Of a stretch of DNA of 64,000 bases, positions 17,062 through 25,585 are shown piece by piece; position 1 is the stretch's first letter, and the number at the start of each line of letters is the position of its first letter. The position numbers and the translations under genes are program-made. The notes below the pieces were generated by a model. It ran no database searches, was not told where the DNA came from, and worked only from the letters and a program-made list of their open reading frames with translations. The DNA is from Clostridium sp. TW13 (GTDB lineage Bacteria; Bacillota; Clostridia; Clostridiales; Clostridiaceae), in NCBI RefSeq assembly GCF_024345225.1, contig NZ_BROD01000001.1:1178001-1242000 (forward strand). Direction: 5' to 3'.

Positions 17062-20000
17062 TTGAGAACATTTAATATAAATGCAGACTTATACAATAAA
17101 CTATATTATAGCTTAGAATGTAAGCAAAACGATGATATAACAATACAACTTAATATTTTAGAGAATGGAGTAGCAAGTGATTTAACTAATGCTACTTTTT
17201 CTTTTAATTTCGTGAAGGCGGACAACACCATAGTAAATGTTGCAGGTAGCAACATAACTGTTAATAGTAGTGCAGTAACTATAGTGTGTCCAGTAGATGC
17301 AACTAGAGCTGTAGGTGTTGCGCGTTGTGAATTAGTTATAGTAAAAGCATGTAAGCAAACTACTACATTTGATATTGGTATAAATGTACTACCAAGTGTT
17401 ATTCAAGGACAGGCGGTTTCTAAAAATGTGGCTACTATAGTAGATGAAATTTATAATGCCAATACTACAGCTACAAATACAAAACAACAATTAGATGATT
17501 GGGTTCAAGCACATGGAGATATAGTTGATTTAGATAATAGAGTACAAAATAATACTACACAATTGTCTAAAAAAGCGAACCAAAGTGATTTAGATTTTAC
17601 CAATTCGATAGTTACAACAAAAACTAATGATACAGATTCTAACAGAACAACTACAAGTAAAACAGTAACAGGTGCTATAAATGAATTAAATAGTAATAAA
17701 TCAGAGCAAGCATATGTTGACGCAGAATTTGCAATAAAAAGAAATAATACAGATAAAATATTACTAGCTGATTTAGCTGATGAGGTTAAACAAGCAATGG
17801 CTGGGACTACACCAATAAACGCTACCCCAGGAGATAATACAATCAGTAATCCAAAACTAGAAACAATATTAAAAAACAAAATAGATAATACATTGTTAAT
17901 GGATACAGACTATATAAATAAATTAACTGTTGGTGGATCATTTGGACAAAATGGAGGAGTTATTTATAATAATGGAGGGAAAATACCATCAGGATATAGT
18001 GGAAATACAGCTTATAGGTCTTATGAACTAAATGTTAGTCAATTAGATGCATCAATAGGAGAAATTATAATTTGCTATTTGGAAGTTCAATTTTCTAGCA
18101 ACTTTGTAGCACAAGGAAAGACTTATTCTATATATGGTAACATTTCTTATTCAGATTCAACAACTGGTTCAAATGTGGCGACAATTTTAGAAACTGAAGA
18201 TTTAGGAAATAATATAAAAGTATTTGTACTTAAATTTACTTTACCTAAAAAAGCAACAAAAATTACATCAATATTCCAAATTGCTGATAATAAAATAGTT
18301 ACAGAAGATATATGGTTTAATTTATATAATGTTGGTATATATATAGAAGGTTCTGATAGGATTAATACCAGTAATTTAAAAACAATTAATCGACTTGTTG
18401 TTAAGAATAATTCACAAATAACTAGTTATATTGATAATACTATTTTAGAAAATAGTATTCATCATAAATTAGATATAGATAGTAGAGTAATATCTCCTAA
18501 AAACGGTGCAATAATTTCAGGCAATAAATTAACAATCCCAACTGGTTTAACTGGCAATGCGACATATTATCAAATTCTATCTCTATCTAATAATAACGGT
18601 GATTTTAATTTACGAAGTAATTACAATACTTTTTACATTTTAATTAATCATTCTGCTAATTTGTTTACAAATAAAACTCTTGAATTAATTTTAAACGCAT
18701 ATGATGATAGTGGTACGATAACACAAGGTGTTGGGATTAATTCTAAATTTATTAATATAAATGATAATTGTACTTGTGCAATTGTGGAATATAATACCCC
18801 TTCAAATATTGCAAAAATAGCACCTTATATTCTTGTTACTGGAAGTCCAAAAACGAATGAAGATGTTTGGTTTGAATTAAAAGAAATTACTTATATTCAA
18901 AATATTATTGATTCAATTTCAACAGCTCAAAAAGAAATTGATAATATATATAATAAGATGGAGAATATTAATAATTCTGAAATAGTAAGATTAGTAGTTG
19001 CAAAAGATGGAACTGGTGACTTTTTAAGCCCTAAATTAGCGTGTGATTCAATTACTGATAGTAGTCCTAATAAATGGTATGAAATCTTTGTTAAAAATGG
19101 AGTATACACAGAAACAGAATGGACAGTATCACCTTATACAATAATAAGAGGTGAGAATAGAGAACTATGTGAATTGCGTGGTGAATTACCCAATAACGCT
19201 TTAGACTCTGCAATAAGTTATACAAGTACAATATGGTTAAAGAAAACTTGTAAATTATTTAATTTAAAGATTACCGCAAAAAATATGAGATATGCCATTC
19301 ATTCAGAAGAGTCAGGTGCTAATTCAGATTGTGAACATATACTTACTAACTGTGAAGTAATACATTATGGGAATCAAGGTGTTAGAGATTGGAGAAATGC
19401 AAACCCATCAAGTGGATTGTTAGCTTCAACAGTATGGGCAAGCACAATGGCGTATGGATATGGTTCAGCAAGTGGATTATATGAACAATTCAATGAGTGT
19501 ATTTTTACAGGCTATGAAATTCAAGCATGGGCTTCACACGCAAATATGAATTTTAATCGTGATAATGTAAATGAATTTAACAATTGTGTTTTTTCAACAA
19601 GGGGAGACGTATCAAAAATTGTATTAAGCAGTACAAGTTCTGGAAGTGGAACTAACAATAAGAATATATTCAACAGTTGTAACTTTAGCGGGGGATATAT
19701 AGGCTTTAGTAAAGGGGCTTATTTGAATACAGATGAAAGCAATTTATATGCACATTTAGATTATAGAGTGATTTTTAATAATTGCAATTCAACTCCAATT
19801 CATATGGATTCATGGACAAGATGTTTAAAGATACAAGGTGTAAAGGATACAGATATTATACAAATAGATGGAACAGCTATAAGTAGCTTATTTGGCGATG
19901 TGATTAATAAAAATGGTGGTGGTGGCATTTTACCTTACGCATATGGAAGTTGGGATATATCTGGAACTAAAATAGGTTTAACTCAAGATACTCTAGCTAA

Positions 20001-20556
20001 AAACACAATTGGAAAAAGACTTGGAAACTGTTCTACTACAACTAAAACGCTAATTATAACAATAAACGGAATTAACCACACTATAACATTTAATAAAGAT
20101 TATACGTCTTTAGATAATGCTACTATAATTTCAGAAATGAATTCAAATATTAGAGCAGTTGCTTTAGCTAGTGTTTATGATTCTGTTGCTAATGAGGATT
20201 ATCCTACCATTATAGATAAAGAAATAAAACTTAAAAATAGTTCAACAGATGGAATACAAAGATTTACACCAGTATGTTATAACAACGATATAAATAGTAT
20301 TAGACCTATGCTTAGTACAGACTCTAAAGACAAATTCTTAGGAATAGCTTTAGAAAATATTGTGCCTAATTCTATAGGTAGAGTATTAACTGAAGGAACA
20401 ATGTTTAAAACACAAATGTTAGGGCTTGAAAACTTAACATTTACTTTTGGGGATGATATAAGTGTGGGAAATAAAACGTTCTTAAAAGATAGTTCCAATG
20501 TTATAGGAAAAGCTGTATTTAGTGAATGGATATATTTTAAAGGGAACAAATATTAA
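17062..20556 (+). CDS. Baseplate upper protein / receptor-binding protein with pectin-lyase fold
   Basis: TTG start right after the Tal stop. 1164 residues. Residues 1-120 form a BppU-type N-terminal domain (FNINADLYNK, NATFSFNFVK). A coiled-coil stretch (~140-280) follows. Two similar beta modules come next: one from ~300 with IPSGYSGNTAYRSYEL and EDIWFNLYNV, one from ~490 with IPTGLTGNATYYQIL and EDVWFELKEI. From ~625 there is a right-handed beta-helix with VVAKDGTGDF, as in pectate lyase and pectinesterase relatives. The last ~180 residues are beta-rich. Likely host recognition with possible glycan hydrolysis. Confidence 0.85.
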   Translation: MRTFNINADLYNKLYYSLECKQNDDITIQLNILENGVASDLTNATFSFNFVKADNTIVNVAGSNITVNSSAVTIVCPVDATRAVGVARCELVIVKACKQTTTFDIGINVLPSVIQGQAVSKNVATIVDEIYNANTTATNTKQQLDDWVQAHGDIVDLDNRVQNNTTQLSKKANQSDLDFTNSIVTTKTNDTDSNRTTTSKTVTGAINELNSNKSEQAYVDAEFAIKRNNTDKILLADLADEVKQAMAGTTPINATPGDNTISNPKLETILKNKIDNTLLMDTDYINKLTVGGSFGQNGGVIYNNGGKIPSGYSGNTAYRSYELNVSQLDASIGEIIICYLEVQFSSNFVAQGKTYSIYGNISYSDSTTGSNVATILETEDLGNNIKVFVLKFTLPKKATKITSIFQIADNKIVTEDIWFNLYNVGIYIEGSDRINTSNLKTINRLVVKNNSQITSYIDNTILENSIHHKLDIDSRVISPKNGAIISGNKLTIPTGLTGNATYYQILSLSNNNGDFNLRSNYNTFYILINHSANLFTNKTLELILNAYDDSGTITQGVGINSKFININDNCTCAIVEYNTPSNIAKIAPYILVTGSPKTNEDVWFELKEITYIQNIIDSISTAQKEIDNIYNKMENINNSEIVRLVVAKDGTGDFLSPKLACDSITDSSPNKWYEIFVKNGVYTETEWTVSPYTIIRGENRELCELRGELPNNALDSAISYTSTIWLKKTCKLFNLKITAKNMRYAIHSEESGANSDCEHILTNCEVIHYGNQGVRDWRNANPSSGLLASTVWASTMAYGYGSASGLYEQFNECIFTGYEIQAWASHANMNFNRDNVNEFNNCVFSTRGDVSKIVLSSTSSGSGTNNKNIFNSCNFSGGYIGFSKGAYLNTDESNLYAHLDYRVIFNNCNSTPIHMDSWTRCLKIQGVKDTDIIQIDGTAISSLFGDVINKNGGGGILPYAYGSWDISGTKIGLTQDTLAKNTIGKRLGNCSTTTKTLIITINGINHTITFNKDYTSLDNATIISEMNSNIRAVALASVYDSVANEDYPTIIDKEIKLKNSSTDGIQRFTPVCYNNDINSIRPMLSTDSKDKFLGIALENIVPNSIGRVLTEGTMFKTQMLGLENLTFTFGDDISVGNKTFLKDSSNVIGKAVFSEWIYFKGNKY

Positions 20557-20627
20557 TGTGTAATAGGTAAATATAATGTATTAATAAAAATTTTTGGAAT
20601 ATTTGCAAAGAACATAAAGATTAGTAA

Positions 20628-21320
20628 TTAAAGAATCTTTTCAAATTCATCTATTACTGAAACTGCTCCATTATATATATCATTGATAACAAGAAGTATT
20701 GGTTGATTAATTTCTTCAAATAAATATTCAATATTGATATATCCTTCAAAGGATTTTATATATGGATTATTTGAATCATAAATAGGAGTATTATTGTAAA
20801 CAATACCATGTTTGCAATTTATAAATGTACAATTTTGAAATATATTTCCATGGATGTCACTCATGTATTCTATATGTCCAGATTCAGTTCGTCTATGTTT
20901 AGTAAGGTTTATATGTTTATTCTTATTGCATAAGTCTGCTAAGTACGAAGTCCACATATTACCATTAAATGCTTGGCACTTTTCTAAAATTTTATAAATT
21001 TCTGGATTTGATTCACGCAATCCACGAAAATCTTTATTTATACATTTATTAAAGTAGTTTTTGTCTTTTCTTATTGGAAAGTAAACTTTTTTACGTTTTA
21101 ATTCTGCTCCAGTATAATTTTTAGCGCAGTAAGTATAAAAAACATAATTAGTGATATATTCTAATGAGGAACGTATATTTTCTAAAAAATTTTTTATAGT
21201 AACTTTAAGCGTAGATGGCATAGAATCATTTAATAACGATTCGTTATAAATTTTTTCAATATTTTTTAACATGGAATCAGAAACTTGAATACATATTTTT
21301 GCGTCAGTTATACAATCCAT
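20628..21320 (-). CDS. Hypothetical protein on the reverse strand inside the late region
   Basis: ATG at 21320 has AAAGAGGTG six bases ahead; the GTG at 21329 is inside that site. 230 residues, mainly helical at first (ILENIRSSLEYITNYVFY), later with IHGNIFQNCTFINCKHG and an acidic end. No family recognised; the first half with LNKNKHINLTKHR-like text recalls HEPN-type helical proteins but the match is weak. It is opposed to every phage late gene and sits between the fibre and lysis genes, a common place for lysogenic-conversion genes. Confidence 0.75.
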   Translation of the reverse strand: MDCITDAKICIQVSDSMLKNIEKIYNESLLNDSMPSTLKVTIKNFLENIRSSLEYITNYVFYTYCAKNYTGAELKRKKVYFPIRKDKNYFNKCINKDFRGLRESNPEIYKILEKCQAFNGNMWTSYLADLCNKNKHINLTKHRRTESGHIEYMSDIHGNIFQNCTFINCKHGIVYNNTPIYDSNNPYIKSFEGYINIEYLFEEINQPILLVINDIYNGAVSVIDEFEKIL

Positions 21321-21370
21321 TTTCAACACCTCTTTCTAGGAATATTATACCACTTTTATGGAGGAGTAAA

Positions 21371-21541
21371 ATGTTAAAAAAAGAATTAACAGATATTTTT
21401 TTAGAACTTTTAGAAGAATGGGAAAACTCAGAGGAAATAATTATTAATGATAGAGGAGATATTTCAGAATACGAGGAATTAGAAGAAAGAAAAAATAAAT
21501 ATCTTATAAAATTTAATGGGATATTAAATGATATACAATAG
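21371..21541 (+). CDS. Small acidic phage protein, 56 aa
   Basis: ATG 21371 follows GGAGGAG. The 56 residues are strongly acidic and helical (LLEEWENSEE, EELEERKNKY). No family recognised. A clear hairpin terminator follows at 21567. Confidence 0.65.
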   Translation: MLKKELTDIFLELLEEWENSEEIIINDRGDISEYEELEERKNKYLIKFNGILNDIQ

Positions 21542-21566
21542 AAAAATAATTTAAAATGGTTATATT

Positions 21567-21603
21567 AAAAGGCTTAGAATATTTCATCTAAGCCTTTTAT
21601 AAT
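21567..21603 (+). terminator. Terminator before the lysis genes
   Basis: AAAAGGCTTAGA pairs with TCTAAGCCTTTT around an 8-base loop, then ATAATGTGAAAA, the same tail seen after other late-gene hairpins. Confidence 0.75.
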
Positions 21604-21637
21604 GTGAAAAAAAATAAGGAAAGGGAGTAATGTAATT

Positions 21638-22414
21638 ATGAAAATAGCAATATCATGTGGTCATACCTTAAGAGGTGCTGACACAGGCGCAAGAGGTTAT
21701 TTAATTGAGGAAAATTGTACAAGAGATATAGCAAACTATGCAAAGCAGTATTTAGTAGAAGCAGGACACACAGTTGTTTTATGTAGAATAGATGATGCTA
21801 GTAGTGTAATTCAAAGCTTGCAATATAGAGTGGATGAAGCTAATAATGCCAACGTAGATATGTTTGCAGAAATACACTTAAATTCTGGTGGTGGAGTAGG
21901 AACCGAAGTTTATTGCGTAGGACTAGGTGGTAAAGCAGAACAATATGCAAAGCAAGTCTTAGACAAAGTTGTCGACCTTGGATATAAAAATAGAGGTGTT
22001 AAAACAGCTAATTTCTATGTGATTCAGTATACTAAAGCACCTGCAATTCTTATTGAATGTTGCTTTGTAGATAGTCAAGAAGATGCCAATAGGTATAATG
22101 CAAAAGCTTTAGGTAAAGCAATTGCAGAAGGTATTATAAATAAAAGTATAGAAAATACAGTTTCAAATAATAAAGTGGCTGTCAATCAAAATGATAGCAA
22201 TAATGGGGGTTTTAAAGAAATGGATAAGATATACAAAAACGGGAGTACACCAGAACCAGTTTATCAAACTGAAGCTTGTGTTGACAAAATAGGTAGTTTA
22301 GATAGTTATGAATTATGTAATGCTATTGCAGACGTAAATGGTAAGATAGTTGTTTTATACAACACAAAAGAAGGTAAAAAAGTAGGCTTTGTTAAATACA
22401 GAGCAGGATTATAA
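21638..22414 (+). CDS. Endolysin, N-acetylmuramoyl-L-alanine amidase (Amidase_3)
   Basis: 258 residues, no signal peptide. Residues 1-~165 form the zinc amidase domain: CGH (His9), EE (24-25), EIHLNSG (His80) and the catalytic IECCF (Glu140). It cuts the bond between MurNAc and the first L-Ala of the stem peptide. The remaining ~90 residues, after an Asn/Ser-rich linker, are a probable cell-wall-binding module (NGKIVVLYNTKEGKKVGFVKY). Export depends on the holins encoded next. Confidence 0.93.
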   Translation: MKIAISCGHTLRGADTGARGYLIEENCTRDIANYAKQYLVEAGHTVVLCRIDDASSVIQSLQYRVDEANNANVDMFAEIHLNSGGGVGTEVYCVGLGGKAEQYAKQVLDKVVDLGYKNRGVKTANFYVIQYTKAPAILIECCFVDSQEDANRYNAKALGKAIAEGIINKSIENTVSNNKVAVNQNDSNNGGFKEMDKIYKNGSTPEPVYQTEACVDKIGSLDSYELCNAIADVNGKIVVLYNTKEGKKVGFVKYRAGL

Positions 22415-22464
22415 AATATTAAAAATAATAAATAAAAATATATTAAAAAGGATGGTAGATAAAA

Positions 22465-22692
22465 ATGGTAGAATATTTAAAGAGATTTCAAAATGTAGGA
22501 ACTGTTGTAGGTTTAGTAGGATTAGTAGGAAGTTTATTGCTTCAATTTGGTATTAAGGTAGACATGCCTTGGCTGAGTGAAACTGCACAGATCATATGTG
22601 CAATATTGGTGGTACTTGGAGTTATGAATAATCCTCAAACAACAGGATTAGACTTGCCTAAGAGTACAGTTAATACAGAAGAAAGTAAATAG
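22465..22692 (+). CDS. Phage holin, phi-LC3-like
   Basis: 75 residues with two hydrophobic helices (VVGLVGLVGSLLLQFG and IICAILVVLGVM) and the closing NNPQTTGLDLPKS, which resembles the conserved D/N-P-T-T-x-G-L end of Phage_holin_1 proteins. It would form membrane lesions that release the amidase. Ribosome site AAAGGATGG. Confidence 0.82.
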   Translation: MVEYLKRFQNVGTVVGLVGLVGSLLLQFGIKVDMPWLSETAQIICAILVVLGVMNNPQTTGLDLPKSTVNTEESK

Positions 22693-22702
22693 GTAAAATA
22701 TT

Positions 22703-23026
22703 ATGGAATTAGGTTTAGTAGGTTGGGGGTCGCTAGTGGGACAACTAGGATTCCCAATTGCAATAACATTAATATTAATATATTTAATTGTAAGGTATGT
22801 AAACAAAAAGGATAAAATGTTGAGAGAAGATACAAAAGAACAAATAAATTTATTAAGAAAAGAAAATAAAGAAGATAAGAAACTTTTTGAGTTAGCAATT
22901 AATTCTTTTAACGTGGCAGTATGTGAATTTAAGAACGTTCAACAAGAAACTAACACTATTAAGAATGATATGATAGAAGTTAAAAATGACTTATTGATTA
23001 TCAAGACAAAAATTGAAAGCAAGTAA
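22703..23026 (+). CDS. BhlA/UviB-type holin-like protein
   Basis: 107 residues: one N-terminal membrane helix (GQLGFPIAITLILIYLIVRY), then a long charged helix with heptad repeats. This is the BhlA/UviB layout, a family of bacteriocin- or phage-linked holin-like proteins. It ends the lysis cassette and is followed by a terminator. Confidence 0.8.
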   Translation: MELGLVGWGSLVGQLGFPIAITLILIYLIVRYVNKKDKMLREDTKEQINLLRKENKEDKKLFELAINSFNVAVCEFKNVQQETNTIKNDMIEVKNDLLIIKTKIESK

Positions 23027-23035
23027 ATACATATG

Positions 23036-23069
23036 GGGTAATAGAGAGTAATCTTTATTACCCTTTTTT
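23036..23069 (+). terminator. Terminator at the end of the lysis cassette
   Basis: GGGTAATA (23036-23043) pairs with TATTACCC (23056-23063), followed by TTTTTT. Confidence 0.75.
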
Positions 23070-23109
23070 GTTTTTTATATATAGAACTTAGTAAAATTTA
23101 AAAATATAA

Positions 23110-23157
23110 TTGTAAGAAAAGTATATTTTTGTTACAATGTAATAAGAACAGATGTTC
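23110..23157 (+). promoter_or_regulatory. Promoter with LexA (SOS) box upstream of the HEPN gene
   Basis: TTGTAA (23110-23115), 17 bp, TACAAT (23133-23138). A perfect clostridial/Bacillus-type LexA box, GAAC-AGAT-GTTC, occupies 23146-23157, at the expected transcription start. Binding there would block transcription until DNA damage. Confidence 0.7.
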
Positions 23158-23183
23158 AACTTTTTATGCTGGAGTTGATGATA

Positions 23184-24353
23184 ATGAGAAAATATGTATT
23201 GGATTTAAATAAATTTAAAATTCCAACTATTAAATTTAGATTTAATGAAGAAATATACGATATTAATCCTACAATCACATTTAGATATCTTAAGTTTTTT
23301 AGTGAAAATAAGAGTAAATTAACAAAGAAGGAATTAGGAATTAAATGTATAACTATTGGAAATCCTTCAATAGAAGTGTTTATCGATAATTTAACTAGAG
23401 GACAAATATATTTTATACTAAATAAATTTATTAGTTTGAATGGTATTAGTAAAAAAACAATTAAATCATATGAACAATTCTATAATGAAATTGAAAGTTA
23501 TTCTGATTTATTATTAAAAGAGACAAAAATAAAATGCAATCAAGCTATTAATAAATCAATGAAAAATATTAAGAAGACTATTGAACAAATGGATTATATT
23601 AATGATAATTTCGCACCTATTATAGCAGAATTTGATTTAGATGAAAAAATTCAATTGATTTTTAAGGAAATGTGTTTGAAAATTAGTCATTTATCTGAAC
23701 AATTAGTTAAAATCCCTGAAAATATTAGATTGATACTTGGTGAAATTGGGAAGTACATACCTGAGTATTATAAATTATTAATAGATTTAGGGTATCCACC
23801 AGTAGAGCTGAATATGCCTGAAATAAAATATATAGTAGAAAATAAAAAAGATGAGGAAGTATATAAAATTATAGATTCATTTATAGTAGAGAACTATAAT
23901 GATGATTTTATAAATGAAATATTTGATAAATGGGAAAAATATGTTTTTCTCAAAAAAAGACTACAGCTATTTCAAGATGCAATATATGTATATAATATAG
24001 AGAAGTACTCATTGGTTATACCATTGTTGTTATCACAATTAGAGGGTGTAGTCGCAGAGAGTTTTATGATTAATGGTAAATCTAGAATGGGGAAATATAA
24101 GGAACATATTGAAAAAATCTTGGAAACAGGTAGTGATAATCTGAGTTCAAATAATCAAATAACAAAAGCATATTTTATTGGCAACATATTAGAACAATTT
24201 TCTTTTGGAGATAAAATACCTAAATTTAGCAGACATGCTATATTACATGGAGCAGATGTTAATTATGGAACTAAGGTAAACTGTATAAACCTAATTATAA
24301 CCTTAGATATAATTTTTGAATGCATTGATAATATGAATAAAGAAATGAATTAA
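23184..24353 (+). CDS. HEPN-motif protein, possible SOS-induced defence or toxin
   Basis: ATG 23184 is chosen because TGGAG lies 8-9 bases ahead; in-frame ATGs at 23166 and 23178 fit less well. 389 residues, mostly helical. The C-terminal domain contains FSRHAILHGADVNYGTKVN: Arg350-X4-His355 is the R-X4-6-H motif of HEPN RNases, in the usual RHxILHG context of abortive-infection-type proteins. The N-terminal 200 residues are not recognised. It is LexA-boxed, directly behind phage lysis genes, and co-directional with a membrane protein 18 bases downstream. Confidence 0.75.
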   Translation: MRKYVLDLNKFKIPTIKFRFNEEIYDINPTITFRYLKFFSENKSKLTKKELGIKCITIGNPSIEVFIDNLTRGQIYFILNKFISLNGISKKTIKSYEQFYNEIESYSDLLLKETKIKCNQAINKSMKNIKKTIEQMDYINDNFAPIIAEFDLDEKIQLIFKEMCLKISHLSEQLVKIPENIRLILGEIGKYIPEYYKLLIDLGYPPVELNMPEIKYIVENKKDEEVYKIIDSFIVENYNDDFINEIFDKWEKYVFLKKRLQLFQDAIYVYNIEKYSLVIPLLLSQLEGVVAESFMINGKSRMGKYKEHIEKILETGSDNLSSNNQITKAYFIGNILEQFSFGDKIPKFSRHAILHGADVNYGTKVNCINLIITLDIIFECIDNMNKEMN

Positions 24354-24371
24354 GAGAGAGTGGAAGAATAT

Positions 24372-25133
24372 ATGGATTTTTTAGGATATGTATTATTTTT
24401 TATTTCAGTAATTATTACCTTAAGATTTGCGTTGAGAATAGGATTTAATAAAGAATTTAATTCATATTTGGATTTAATTGCAGCATTAGTTTTTTCATTT
24501 ATATTTTTTATGATGCTGAATGACTATTTTCCAATAGGAAAGTGGGTGGATAATATCTTTGCAATAGATACAGAATCAAAAGTTATACAATTATTTATAG
24601 TTCATATGTATTTATTAATGGTTATATTTATTCTAGTAACAGGGAGTATTACGATAATAATTTCTATGCTAGCAGTAATCTATTTTGGCATAAAGTCTAT
24701 TTCTTATGATAGTTTTCTTGTAGGTACAATAGTGGCAATAATATCTTCAATAAATAATGTAATTAAAAAGTTATTTAATATTAGTTTTGTAAAATCATTT
24801 TTAAAAAATAAAGTAGAACCTAAACTTATTAAATTTATAGATTTTATAAATAAATATGTAAATCCATTTAAAGGAATACGAATAAAACCTATTTACAAAA
24901 ATATATCTAAAATACGAACTATATTTCTTTTGGTTTATATAATTGTAGGAATTTTAATATTAAATTACTGGACAGAATTAATTACATTTTTGAATTTTCA
25001 GACAATACACACTAATAAAGTTATTAATATTCCTAAAATTTCTGATAAGAGTTTTGAAAATTATAGATTAATATTTTTTGTACCACTATTAGGAATACTT
25101 GTAAATAATGTGTTTAAGAATTCGAAAAAATAA
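24372..25133 (+). CDS. Multi-spanning membrane protein, partner of the HEPN gene
   Basis: ATG 24372 (GTGGAAG before it) is preferred to GTG 24360. 253 residues with about six hydrophobic helices: LGYVLFFISVIITLRF, LIAALVFSFIFFMML, two between ~75 and 115, one near 185-200 and one at the C-terminus, with a basic loop between. No family recognised. The 18-base gap and lack of a terminator put it in one operon with the HEPN gene. It might anchor, inhibit or execute the activity of that protein. Confidence 0.7.
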   Translation: MDFLGYVLFFISVIITLRFALRIGFNKEFNSYLDLIAALVFSFIFFMMLNDYFPIGKWVDNIFAIDTESKVIQLFIVHMYLLMVIFILVTGSITIIISMLAVIYFGIKSISYDSFLVGTIVAIISSINNVIKKLFNISFVKSFLKNKVEPKLIKFIDFINKYVNPFKGIRIKPIYKNISKIRTIFLLVYIIVGILILNYWTELITFLNFQTIHTNKVINIPKISDKSFENYRLIFFVPLLGILVNNVFKNSKK

Positions 25134-25374
25134 CTAAAATTTATTGTTGACAAATAAAAAAAATAGTATTAATGTCTAATTATAATATAGTGAGAGAACA
25201 AATTATAGAAAAGAACATTACTCTTATGTTCAGAAATGGCTAAAATACTTAGTTATATACTGTTTAATAGCTTTAAACGTTGAAATGATGAGTCTTATCA
25301 GAATTGGTAATAACCCAATGGTTGGAGTTACAGTTACTATAGAAGAAACTACAAAATAAGAAATTTAATATTAT
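25134..25374. other. Non-coding stretch with one very short frame
   Basis: AT-rich. A 24-codon frame at 25285-25359 (MMSLIRIGNNPMVGVTVTIE...) has no ribosome site and is probably chance or a remnant. No terminator is obvious after the membrane protein gene. Confidence 0.4.
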
Positions 25375-25585
25375 CCAACAAGAATAAAGTTGTGTTACAG
25401 ATAATAAAGTCGTGTTAAAAGTTGTGTAAATAATGAAAAATAACCTCTTCATTATTGCACAACTTTTTTTGAGTTAAAGAGAAGAAAAAAGAAGAAGAAA
25501 AAGCCCTTTTTTCTTGCTCTTTACCCCTAATATCCAAATGAAATGCAAGAAAACCATTCAAGTGTAACACGACATTATTAGCTTG
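25375..25585 (+). repeat. Structured intergenic element, copy 1 of 3
   Basis: Main hairpin: arm 25420-25436 (starts AGTTGTG) and arm 25449-25464 (ends CACAACT) plus a T run. A second purine/pyrimidine hairpin follows (AAGAG... with ...CTCTT, 25477-25522), then a conserved 3' part (AATGCAAGAAAACCATTCAAG). Related copies are at 30683 and 35400. Confidence 0.6.

Noticed and set aside
3279-25140. Prophage attachment sites
   Set aside because: No direct repeat flanking the phage region can be shown, and the integrase side lies outside the window, so attL/attR are not called.
25200-25235. Possible third LexA box (GAAC ... GTTC at 25213-25231)
   Set aside because: The half-sites are separated by more than four bases, so it does not match the operator.
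25285-25359. 24-codon frame MMSLIRIGNNPMVG...
   Set aside because: No ribosome site and no recognisable product; kept only as a note on the gene-free stretch.
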